Shown here: piece after piece, positions 7,096 through 14,182 of the stretch
Layout: the number at the start of each line of letters is the position of its first letter
How positions within the stretch are numbered: position 1 is the stretch's first letter
Source: a virus
Length of the DNA stretch: 41,309 nt
IMG/VR virus record: IMGVR_UViG_3300025141_000236
Coordinates: 1-41,309 of that record
Strand: one strand, 5' to 3'
Made by a program: the position numbers and the translations under genes
The notes under the pieces: generated by a model
What the model was told of the DNA's origin: nothing
Seen by the model: only the letters and a program-made list of their open reading frames with translations
The model's database searches: none

Positions 7096-9090
7096 TTAGA
7101 TGATGCTCATATCCATGACCGTAACGGTACCGTAGAAGTCAGCTCGAACCATTCTCTTGCCGTACCGAGTCATCACGCCCTTGCGAGGTGTGAAGTCTTC
7201 AGGAGCGAAGATTGTAGGAGTGACGATCAGCGGAACGTACGGAGCGTAGACATATCCTGTTTCCAGGTAGCTTCCACCCTTGTAGCCAACGAGGATCTTA
7301 TTCCGTGGGAAGTACGGATCCTTGTAAACCGTGAATCGATTACTAAGAGTTCCAATCGGTGCTGCACCCAGTGTGAATGGATTCCCTACCTGACCGTCGC
7401 CATCAAGGCTGTAGTTAGGCTTGTAGAGTACCGATGCCTCAAAGATTGTTGCAACTTCAGGCGAACATACGCAGAAGTTAGCAGATCCTCTCAGAGTCTT
7501 TCTGTGAATCTCATTAGCAACGTCGATGATTGTCTCAACGAGAGTCTCATACCATTCGCGGACAGTACCCGTGAAGGATGGATGTCCGGCAACTGTCGAA
7601 ACATTGTTAACTAGGTTACCATTCGTCTTATTAACGAATCTACCAGGTGCTCTAGACCAGTAGTAGTTAGCTCCCTTCGCCTGATTAAGAAGATCATTAA
7701 GGATCTCTCTATCAATTTCCAGAGCGATTTGCTCTGACAGGATCTGAGTGAGCTCAACCTCAGCGTCGAGGCTGTGGTAGGCATTCAAGTCCTGGGCGAG
7801 TTCTGGTGACCAGCGAGCGCGCAATTTGCGTGTTTGAGCCGTGACCGCAATAGACTCGATCTTGATATCAATCTCGGGAATATTAGGGGACGGTGTAGCA
7901 GCAAAGTTCGACTCAAAGGTCGGAATCGTTAGAACGTCACCTGCTCGAGTGTCAACGTTTAGAGTCGCACCCACAGCGTAAGAAGCTGTTAGGTTGTGAT
8001 CAGTTGTTGGCAATGGGGAGGTTGCGCCCAGGGTCGAAAGCGATCCCGATAAAACAACGAGCAGTGCAGCATTCGGAGTTGTCCTTGTTGCCATAGGAGC
8101 TGATGTAAACCGCCTTGTGTTAGAATTCCATGTTCCCAGCTGATTAAGTCTGCGAAGATTAAGAAGATTCGCACCAGCCTGGAATGGTTGAGTATCTCCC
8201 ACATTGAATTCATGCAGACCGCCTGCATTATTCACAATATCGAGACCAGCGCCACTATCTGCCTGTGAGTACAAAGAGAAATCATTGACCTGTGTTAAAT
8301 CAATATCTGCTGGCAGGGTGGATGCCTGGATAACCAGCAGCTGAAATTGACCGTCGGCGGCTGGTTGCCCTCTGGAAGAAAGATTGTCTGTGATGGTATC
8401 AATAACCTGAGGGTCAAATTGCAATATTCTTGCATCTGATCCCGTAGCTGCGCACCATGCACCAGCGTGGAGAACATTATCCTCGCTTCCACCGCCGTAT
8501 GCTCCAGAGGCTAAAAGACTCAGCTGTGCTCCAACTGCCCTAAGGTGAACCTTAGAATAAGATGCCCCAATGAGATCGTATTGACCGCCAACGGCTAGTG
8601 ATCCAGATTGAACCCCTCTACCTGTTGGAAGGTTGTAGATCGATTGTCCCTGAGTGTAGGTTTGAGCACCAGGAGTTGTTCCTGCTGCGCCTGTATTCAG
8701 TACAGAGTCACCACCAACGTTGGACCCGTAAGTGTAATCCAGGTAAAAGAGAAGACCAGAAGGAAGACTCATCGGCTGGATAGATACGAGCTCGTTAGAG
8801 ATCAATCCGCCGAATACACGACGAACGATTGGGAATGCGATATTGGTAAAGCCGCGGATATCACCCGAGGACGTACCAGCACCAGCACCTGTTCCAATGC
8901 TATTCTGCTCTCGCAGAAGCTGTGCAGCTTGATTTTCCAAAAGACGGGACATTATCTCCGCTTTTTGATCCTCAAGACCGCGGAGAAGGCCTGTTCGGCT
9001 CCATTTCTCCATGAGACGGTTGCCCTCAGCACCCACGTTTCGATCGCGGATACCCTCAGTCAACTGTTGTAGTGTGAACGACTTAGACAT
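7096..9090 (-). CDS. gp23: Major capsid protein gp23
   Basis: HK97-fold major head protein of the T4 family, 664 aa (T4 gp23 is 521). Recognised by the C-terminal block YAPYVPLIVTPTIFAPEDF, then TPRKGVMTRYGKRMVRADFYG, and by RKLRARWSPELAQDLNAYHS and LTQILSEQIALEIDREIL near residues 410-460. The first ~61 residues resemble the delta domain removed by gp21: an L-R-E site at 59-61 precedes QNSIGTGAG, matching the (L/I)xE cleavage rule. The stretch from about 125 to 395 is expanded relative to T4 and probably forms an enlarged surface insertion. A strong AAGGAG lies 8 bases before the ATG. The gene is visibly richer in G+C than its neighbours, as is common for highly expressed capsid genes. Confidence 0.96.
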   Translation of the reverse strand: MSKSFTLQQLTEGIRDRNVGAEGNRLMEKWSRTGLLRGLEDQKAEIMSRLLENQAAQLLREQNSIGTGAGAGTSSGDIRGFTNIAFPIVRRVFGGLISNELVSIQPMSLPSGLLFYLDYTYGSNVGGDSVLNTGAAGTTPGAQTYTQGQSIYNLPTGRGVQSGSLAVGGQYDLIGASYSKVHLRAVGAQLSLLASGAYGGGSEDNVLHAGAWCAATGSDARILQFDPQVIDTITDNLSSRGQPAADGQFQLLVIQASTLPADIDLTQVNDFSLYSQADSGAGLDIVNNAGGLHEFNVGDTQPFQAGANLLNLRRLNQLGTWNSNTRRFTSAPMATRTTPNAALLVVLSGSLSTLGATSPLPTTDHNLTASYAVGATLNVDTRAGDVLTIPTFESNFAATPSPNIPEIDIKIESIAVTAQTRKLRARWSPELAQDLNAYHSLDAEVELTQILSEQIALEIDREILNDLLNQAKGANYYWSRAPGRFVNKTNGNLVNNVSTVAGHPSFTGTVREWYETLVETIIDVANEIHRKTLRGSANFCVCSPEVATIFEASVLYKPNYSLDGDGQVGNPFTLGAAPIGTLSNRFTVYKDPYFPRNKILVGYKGGSYLETGYVYAPYVPLIVTPTIFAPEDFTPRKGVMTRYGKRMVRADFYGTVTVMDMSII

Positions 9091-9098
9091 TTTTTTTA

Positions 9099-9104
9099 CT
9101 CCTT
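9099..9104 (-). promoter_or_regulatory. Strong Shine-Dalgarno of gp23
   Basis: The minus strand reads AAGGAG followed by an 8-base A-rich spacer (TAAAAAAA) and ATG, near-optimal for a very abundant protein. Confidence 0.75.
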
Positions 9105-9136
9105 AGTGTAATACATTTAATTTTATGCAGTTGTTC

Positions 9137-10573
9137 TTATTTCTTATCCGGAATCCCAGCCAATCGAGCCCATCGATCAACCTCAGAAGAAGCTGTTTGT
9201 GCAGAAGATCTGCCAGTTGTTCTTGAGGATGAACCAAGTGCCCTGCGAGCAGTAGATTCTTTTAGAGGACCTTTCGGACCTTTAGAAAAAGACTCCATAA
9301 GAGTCTTATAAACAAGCTTCACCTCTCTTAAGCTTTTTGCATTGTCAATTGACTCAACAACCGATCTCCTCTGAGAGGAAGATACGCTTTTGCTTTGCAA
9401 TAGCTTATTGACGTATAGAAGCTTGGCGTTAAACAGGTTTAAATCTGTCAACTGCTCACGAAGTGTTCCAACTGCACTTCTGTATTCACTGAGCCTTCCC
9501 TGGAGAGATCGATTCTTGCGTCTCTCTTGCCTAATAGCCTCGGATAGCTTATTGAGTGTCACCTTAAGTGGATCACCCTCTGCCTTTCCTCCGCCAAAAC
9601 TGTCGCCTCCTCCCTTGCCGGTGCCGCCAAAGGCGCCCTTGACGCCAACTTCAGCTGCGCCCTTTCCGCCCCAAGAGTGAGACATATCATTTTTAATACC
9701 TTTAATTTTTGCTAGCTCCTTTGCCTCGGAGATTCTATCCCGCAGCCTAGCAATTTCCGAGCGGAGGACGCTTTCTTCAATTTCGAAAACCTCCTCTTCT
9801 TCTTCCTCGACATCAACGTCCTCATCTTCTTCCTCGACATCAATATCAAGATCCTCATCTGCATCCTCATCTTCCTCGTCAGATACCAATGTAGCAAGAA
9901 TCTGTATCTCAGGATCTAGCTCCACGTCTCCCAAATCAATCTCAATCTTATCTTCATTGAGAGTGTGGCTAATTCCCAGTGATTTTAAAATCTCTGAAAG
10001 TTCCTCAGTTTCACTTTCTTCTTCTACTTCTACGTCGTCATCCTCTGACATTATCGCAGCAGTAAGGCTGGATAGTTCATCGAGGTCAACTTCATAAATC
10101 ACATCACCTGATTTATTCATTTTAGAATTCTCCTGTTGGGCACTCATATCATTATTTATTCTCGAAGTAGCAAAAAGATCTATGTTTTGACTAAGTTTAT
10201 TAGCAACTTGTAGCAATTTTTCTTTATCGTCATCTTCTAGAGAGTCAAATGATTCACTTAAAGCATGTTTTACAGATTCTTTTGAGCTCACATCAGATAT
10301 TTTTTTGTCACCAAATATCTCTAAAAGAGACATTAATGCACTTTCATCTAAAATAACATCTTGTGAGTTATTTGAAATTATTTCTGATGCGACACTTTCC
10401 AAAATATCGCTCTCATCTTCTTTATTGTTATCTTGATTCATAAGCTGTTCTTCTATAAAACTTCTAATTCTGGGAGTGACTGCTTCAATAATGGCATTTT
10501 TGGCATTTTGTTCAGCGGTCTCCCTCAAGAGCTTAGCATCAGCAATGGCTTCATCATAAACTGTTTTAGGCAT
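9137..10573 (-). CDS. gp22: Prohead core scaffold protein gp22-like
   Basis: Probable internal scaffold on which gp23 assembles and which gp21 degrades. It has 478 aa (T4 gp22 is 269). Order: an Ala/Glu-rich helical N-terminus (AKLLRETAEQNAKNAIIEAV), a long acidic segment (about 170-270) with runs such as EEEDEDVDVEEEEEE, a Gly-rich linker (about 298-330), then a basic helical C-terminal domain with LNLFNAKLLYVNKLLQ and SVVESIDNAKSLREVKLVYK. That C-terminal block recurs in scaffold proteins of marine T4-like phages. It lies immediately upstream of gp23, the T4 gene order. Several (L/I)xE triplets offer protease sites. The size, roughly 1.8 times T4, is due mainly to the acidic and glycine regions. 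Confidence 0.8.
   Translation of the reverse strand: MPKTVYDEAIADAKLLRETAEQNAKNAIIEAVTPRIRSFIEEQLMNQDNNKEDESDILESVASEIISNNSQDVILDESALMSLLEIFGDKKISDVSSKESVKHALSESFDSLEDDDKEKLLQVANKLSQNIDLFATSRINNDMSAQQENSKMNKSGDVIYEVDLDELSSLTAAIMSEDDDVEVEEESETEELSEILKSLGISHTLNEDKIEIDLGDVELDPEIQILATLVSDEEDEDADEDLDIDVEEEDEDVDVEEEEEEVFEIEESVLRSEIARLRDRISEAKELAKIKGIKNDMSHSWGGKGAAEVGVKGAFGGTGKGGGDSFGGGKAEGDPLKVTLNKLSEAIRQERRKNRSLQGRLSEYRSAVGTLREQLTDLNLFNAKLLYVNKLLQSKSVSSSQRRSVVESIDNAKSLREVKLVYKTLMESFSKGPKGPLKESTARRALGSSSRTTGRSSAQTASSEVDRWARLAGIPDKK
9798..9843 (-). repeat. Short direct repeat encoding the acidic tract of the scaffold
   Basis: A 19-base unit occurs at 9798-9816 and again at 9825-9843 (27-base period) within a longer GA-rich low-complexity tract (about 9790-9890). 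In frame it encodes repeated D-V-D/E acidic units of gp22. Such tracts can expand or contract by slippage. Confidence 0.7.
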
Positions 10574-10610
10574 AGGTCATCCTCTCCAATATTAATTATT
10601 ATGCAGAATA

Positions 10611-11306
10611 TTATTTTGCATTATCACTTTGATCTTCTAACTCATCTATTCTATTTAATAGCTTCAATATTTTGATTTTTTGACGCAATATTGATCTTTC
10701 ATCGGGACCTAAGTCCATTATATCAAAAAATCCATACTCAGGTATTTCATCATCTACAAGATTGTTAATCGGAGCTCGTGATGATCCGTACTGAGTTCCC
10801 GTTCTCCTGTAAGGCCCTGTCGTTCTAAATGCTTGATTTGCATCACCAGATCCCAATGGAGGGCCATCAAATCCCGATGGGTACAGAGTAGAATGAGGAA
10901 AGGGTGCTATTCCTTTGGATGCCTTTGGCAGCCTCTGACCCTTTGGAATGGGCATCATTGCCTCTCCTATTCCTCCTCCTCCCAATCCTAATGCCCACCC
11001 TATGCTTGTCTGTCCAAGAGACCCTCTATCAGCACGAGGCCAAAATGCAGGATCTGGGTTTACTACGTTTTTATTGATCATTTTAATAAAATGATATTCG
11101 TCATCCATGTCAAAGTCTTCATCTTCTTCATCTTCTTCATACTCGAGTGGAGGCTCTGTATATATTCCTGTTTTCGCCGATCCCATTGATCTTTCTGATC
11201 CCTGCCCTGTTCCAAAGCTTGGCGTCTTTTGAGCACGTCCATAGCCCATCCCCTTTCGGGGGTCTATTGTCGCAGATTTGGGATTATAGTATAGTCTTTT
11301 CGCCAT
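10611..11306 (-). CDS. Unassigned protein of the prohead gene cluster (231 aa)
   Basis: Not recognised. It shows an N-terminal basic segment (KRLYYNPKSATIDPRKGMG), a highly acidic patch (LEYEEDEEDEDFDMDDEYH, about residues 54-72), Gly/Pro-rich middle regions (GWALGLGGGGIGEAMMPIP) and a C-terminal helix (RQKIKILKLLNRIDELEDQ) that could be a coiled coil. Much of it is probably disordered. The gene lies between the prohead protease and scaffold genes, so a prohead core or internal head protein is the best guess. It starts 9 bases after the upstream stop with no obvious Shine-Dalgarno, suggesting coupling to the preceding gene. Confidence 0.65.
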   Translation of the reverse strand: MAKRLYYNPKSATIDPRKGMGYGRAQKTPSFGTGQGSERSMGSAKTGIYTEPPLEYEEDEEDEDFDMDDEYHFIKMINKNVVNPDPAFWPRADRGSLGQTSIGWALGLGGGGIGEAMMPIPKGQRLPKASKGIAPFPHSTLYPSGFDGPPLGSGDANQAFRTTGPYRRTGTQYGSSRAPINNLVDDEIPEYGFFDIMDLGPDERSILRQKIKILKLLNRIDELEDQSDNAK

Positions 11307-11315
11307 AAGAGATTA

Positions 11316-11834
11316 TTATGCGCTGCCGTCAGACCCAGCGTAGGATTTTCCACTAATATAAGACCCAAGTGTCTGCTTCTCAATTTCCGAGCTTGTAGTA
11401 AAGGGAGATTCAAGACCTCCTAGACCGGATCCGTATTCTGGTGCACTACTGGGAATCGTTCCGGTAAATACTTCCTGATCGGCAGCTGACGTGCTTCCCG
11501 GACCAGGAGAGTCAGGATTGGGAACATAGGGAGTTGCTGGTAATCCGCCGCCGCCAGTTTCAACTGTTTCTAAATCAGGAGCAACCTGTTCGGAGTTAGC
11601 TGGATTAACTGTATAAGACGTACTAAAATTTGGAAATCCAAATCCATCAGTTACACTTCCATCTAGGACTTCATTCTGATATGTGGTTTTTCTCTCTTCA
11701 TCATCTATTTCATTAAGTCCCCCGGGCAGCGGGGAATTTGAAAAAATGGCATTTAAATTTGCCTGATTTCTGGCTCCGTAGGGTTTGTCAACTGGTGCAG
11801 CTGGTTCAACAATTGTTTGTGGTTGTGATGCCAT
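11316..11834 (-). CDS. Unassigned Pro/Gly/Ser-rich protein (172 aa)
   Basis: Not recognised. The composition is low-complexity, with many Pro, Gly, Ser, Thr and Asn residues (GGGGLPATPYVPNPDSPGPG, then TSAADQEV). There are no membrane segments and no cysteines. The first 50 residues (PYGARNQANLNAIFSNSPLP) are the only part that looks like a conserved motif. A good AGGAG ribosome site lies 9 bases upstream of the ATG. It sits in the cluster between gp21 and gp22. It could be an internal head or prohead-core protein processed by gp21; function not assignable. Confidence 0.6.
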   Translation of the reverse strand: MASQPQTIVEPAAPVDKPYGARNQANLNAIFSNSPLPGGLNEIDDEERKTTYQNEVLDGSVTDGFGFPNFSTSYTVNPANSEQVAPDLETVETGGGGLPATPYVPNPDSPGPGSTSAADQEVFTGTIPSSAPEYGSGLGGLESPFTTSSEIEKQTLGSYISGKSYAGSDGSA

Positions 11835-11889
11835 TGTAAGTTTCTCCTAAAATACTCAATTATAATTATTCGACATATAAAAAAGCTTG

Positions 11890-12144
11890 CTATTTATCCT
11901 TTATTAGTTTCTTTTTAAGAAGGAATTGAGCTCTAGAAATCTGATCTGCTTTTTTTCTCAGCCTTGCCTCTTTGATTCCTAGAACTTTGATAAAGTCAAT
12001 AGGATCAACTAAGTTTTTGCCTCCTGCCCACGCATCCTCTACAGTTTCTACATCATCGACAGGAATAACTCCTGACTTTTGCATCTTTTTCTTTTCTTCA
12101 ATAATAATTCTTTTTAGCTGATTCAGTGTAAGATCTTTAGACAA
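11890..12144 (-). CDS. Small helical protein (84 aa), unassigned
   Basis: Not recognised. Start is TTG at 12144, supported by GGAGGG 4-5 bases upstream. Lys-rich and almost entirely helical: an amphipathic N-terminal helix (LTLNQLKRIIIEEKKKM), a short link containing DAWAGG, then a second basic helix (KEARLRKKADQISRAQFLL). The N-terminal helix resembles those of the 162-aa protein at 12215-12703 and the 75-aa protein at 21744-21971. The small size and lysine content recall T4 prohead-core proteins gp67/gp68 in character only; there is no sequence match I can claim. Confidence 0.6.
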   Translation of the reverse strand: MSKDLTLNQLKRIIIEEKKKMQKSGVIPVDDVETVEDAWAGGKNLVDPIDFIKVLGIKEARLRKKADQISRAQFLLKKKLIKDK

Positions 12145-12159
12145 TTTGCCCTCCAGTGA

Positions 12160-12176
12160 AAGTCACATTTATACAT
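12160..12176 (-). promoter_or_regulatory. Candidate late-type promoter (TATAAATG)
   Basis: The minus strand reads TATAAATG at 12173-12166, one base from the T4 late promoter consensus TATAAATA, in the 70-base gap upstream of the 84-aa gene and 22 bases from its TTG start. No other element confirms it. Confidence 0.35.
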
Positions 12177-12214
12177 ATATCATAAGTCAACAAATTAAGA
12201 TAACTTGGACTATT

Positions 12215-12703
12215 CTACTTTAATCTTATGGAGGGTGCGAATGCTAAGTCTGCCCACTTCGATGATGCTTCACTAAAAATATCTTCGGGTCTTGAATTAG
12301 CCATTGCCCTTGCTGCAGAATCTCCCGAAGCTGCTGTGGGAAGAGCCATTCCTCCGGGACCCATTCTATCAGCAGATACTTGTTCCTGCAATGTTGTCTT
12401 TGCTGTGTCCATCAAGATAGATGATAATACAGGGTCATCTGTCATCTGATTTGCCGTATTAGCTATATTTTTTTCAAAATCTTCATTTTCTCTTAAATTT
12501 TTATTTACTGATATCTTATCAAGACCAATTCTTCTCTCAGATCTCTCAGATATTCTATTGCGACTTGCTCGAGTTCGGCTTTCTCGAGTGAGGCTGGCCG
12601 CGGGAGTGTCAGAGATTTCCGGTGACATCAATCCCTCTTGTAGAATTTCAACAAGGCATTCTTTAACAATTAATTTCAATGCTGTTTTTGTAAACTTCGC
12701 CAT
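12215..12703 (-). CDS. Unassigned protein downstream of prohead protease (162 aa)
   Basis: Not recognised by function. It opens with an amphipathic helix (FTKTALKLIVKECLVEILQE), a pattern I associate with several small proteins of marine T4-like phages. It continues with an Arg/Ser-rich segment (TRESRTRASRNRISERSERR, residues 39-58) and ends in a Met/Ala/Gly-rich tail (MGPGGMALPTAASGD). The L-Q-E triplet after the first helix fits the gp21 cleavage rule, so the N-terminal helix may be a removable prohead-targeting peptide (inference). It starts 7 bases after the gp21 stop. Confidence 0.62.
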   Translation of the reverse strand: MAKFTKTALKLIVKECLVEILQEGLMSPEISDTPAASLTRESRTRASRNRISERSERRIGLDKISVNKNLRENEDFEKNIANTANQMTDDPVLSSILMDTAKTTLQEQVSADRMGPGGMALPTAASGDSAARAMANSRPEDIFSEASSKWADLAFAPSIRLK

Positions 12704-12710
12704 TTCTTTG

Positions 12711-13316
12711 CTACCAGTCTAAAATATCATTAAAAATTCTATCAATTCTATCACTTGAGGTAAAATGTTTATCTAGATCCTCTCTGGTGATCTCCCTCCC
12801 CTCTCTCATCATGAATGCTCCGGGGGTTGAGGGCTCACTAACCATATCGAAGCAAATCAATTGAAAATCATCTTGAACAACCTGAGAGCTGCCCTGAGAT
12901 CGCGTGGATCCCACTCCTCTTGAGGATATTCCCAGTGTCACTCCTGCCTCAATCAAGCTTTTTAAAATATTGCCGCTAGGTGTGCTAAGGATTTCAATAG
13001 TTCCCACAACATTATCTCCATCCATCTCAGCAGATCTAACTATATGAGAAACATTTTTTAACTCGACGACAGATGAATCTGGATGATCACACTCTCCAAG
13101 TGCCCTATTTTCCTTAATAAACTTTTGATAATTAACTACCTCTCTCTGCAAGATCGAATGTGGATAAATTCTTCCATTTTGATTCAAAGTATTGCATCTC
13201 TGTAGAATTCCGCTTAAAAGAATCTTTCCTTCATTGACTGCCTTAGACTCGTTTATGGACTGCGATGTATATTGAAGGGGAGTCCACTCAGTTAATAGTT
13301 TTAAATTTTTTGACAT
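12711..13316 (-). CDS. gp21: Prohead maturation protease gp21
   Basis: Serine protease that cleaves scaffold and capsid proteins during head maturation (T4 gp21 type, MEROPS S77). It has 201 aa against 212 in T4. Motifs in order: QNGRIYPHSIL (46-56), LGECDHPDSS with candidate catalytic H78 (73-82), TLGISSRGVGS with candidate nucleophile S131/S132 (127-137), and ICFDMVSEPSTPGAFMM (154-170). These are the usual conserved blocks of this family. A GGAG ribosome site overlaps the end of the upstream gene. The gene order portal - unknown - protease - small proteins - scaffold - capsid is the T4 head module with different small genes. Confidence 0.92.
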   Translation of the reverse strand: MSKNLKLLTEWTPLQYTSQSINESKAVNEGKILLSGILQRCNTLNQNGRIYPHSILQREVVNYQKFIKENRALGECDHPDSSVVELKNVSHIVRSAEMDGDNVVGTIEILSTPSGNILKSLIEAGVTLGISSRGVGSTRSQGSSQVVQDDFQLICFDMVSEPSTPGAFMMREGREITREDLDKHFTSSDRIDRIFNDILDW

Positions 13317-13321
13317 TTTAA

Positions 13322-14179
13322 TTACTCCGAAATCATGTTTGATAGCTCTTTCTGTAGCTGAATCAGAATGAGAAATCTGGAAACTGTATTATCGTCAACG
13401 GTACTAAAAGATTCGGAAAGTATTTTCTCCCTAACGCTGGCAATTTTTTTAAGCACAACCTCATTATCTGTCTTGTTCTTAAAATCTTCTAACTCTACAA
13501 GGATCTTCTCCCTTGTCTCAATTAGCCTATTGAGTATTTTTTCATCTTTGTTTTCTGAAAGTGAGAAAATATAATCTTTAACTATCGCCCTTTGATCTTC
13601 ACTAAGCGCGTCACCATATCTTGTGTTTATTTTTTCAGACATTATCTGTACAACAAGAGAGTTGACATCTGAATTAACTACCTCTTCAAGCGGTATATTC
13701 TCTTCTTTCTCCTTGAGCAGCCACTCGACAGCTTTTGATTCATACTGAATAACGCGAGAAAAATCAGAGATATCACCGGATCTCCAGTCATTTAAAAGAG
13801 TCTGGATAGTTGCGTACACCCTATATTCAGGTATTCTTCTGTGATAGAAGTCCTTGTCCTTTAGGTTGTGATTGATATCTTTGATTAGTAGAGATTTTTC
13901 CTTATTTAGCTTTGATTCATCACATCTTCTCGCAGCGCTTTTAGCTTCAGTTAAAATTGCAGCTGCCACAGCAGAATTACTAACTGTGGATTTTATCAAT
14001 GCGTTGAATAATCGAAATTCCTTATACAGCTCTGATGATTTATCAAATCTTTTTTCAATGATCTTTAATGCCTTTTGAGCAGAATGCTTATCATTCTTTA
14101 TCAGTGAATTGGAAATGTTTCTAAGCAGAAGCTCATAAATAACCCCGACATTTCTTTTTTTATTGTGAGATTTTGACAT
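13322..14179 (-). CDS. Conserved helical protein between portal and protease (285 aa)
   Basis: Function unknown. Almost wholly alpha-helical and charged. The N-terminus KSHNKKRNVGVIYELLLRNI resembles conserved proteins found at this locus in marine T4-like phages. Later helices include DFYHRRIPEYRVYATIQTLL and IPLEEVVNSDVNSLVVQIM, and the C-terminus SRFLILIQLQKELSNMI is amphipathic. No cysteine-based metal sites and no membrane segments. It starts 3 bases after the portal stop and ends 5 bases before gp21. The position is that of T4 gp67/gp68 (prohead core), but it is much larger than either, so an assembly or portal-associated core role is only inferred. Confidence 0.68.
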   Translation of the reverse strand: MSKSHNKKRNVGVIYELLLRNISNSLIKNDKHSAQKALKIIEKRFDKSSELYKEFRLFNALIKSTVSNSAVAAAILTEAKSAARRCDESKLNKEKSLLIKDINHNLKDKDFYHRRIPEYRVYATIQTLLNDWRSGDISDFSRVIQYESKAVEWLLKEKEENIPLEEVVNSDVNSLVVQIMSEKINTRYGDALSEDQRAIVKDYIFSLSENKDEKILNRLIETREKILVELEDFKNKTDNEVVLKKIASVREKILSESFSTVDDNTVSRFLILIQLQKELSNMISE

Positions 14180-14182
14180 GAA

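Noticed and set aside
8608-9072. Plus-strand open frame of 154 codons inside the capsid gene
   Set aside because: Opposite strand of gp23, which is certain; no ribosome site or domain.
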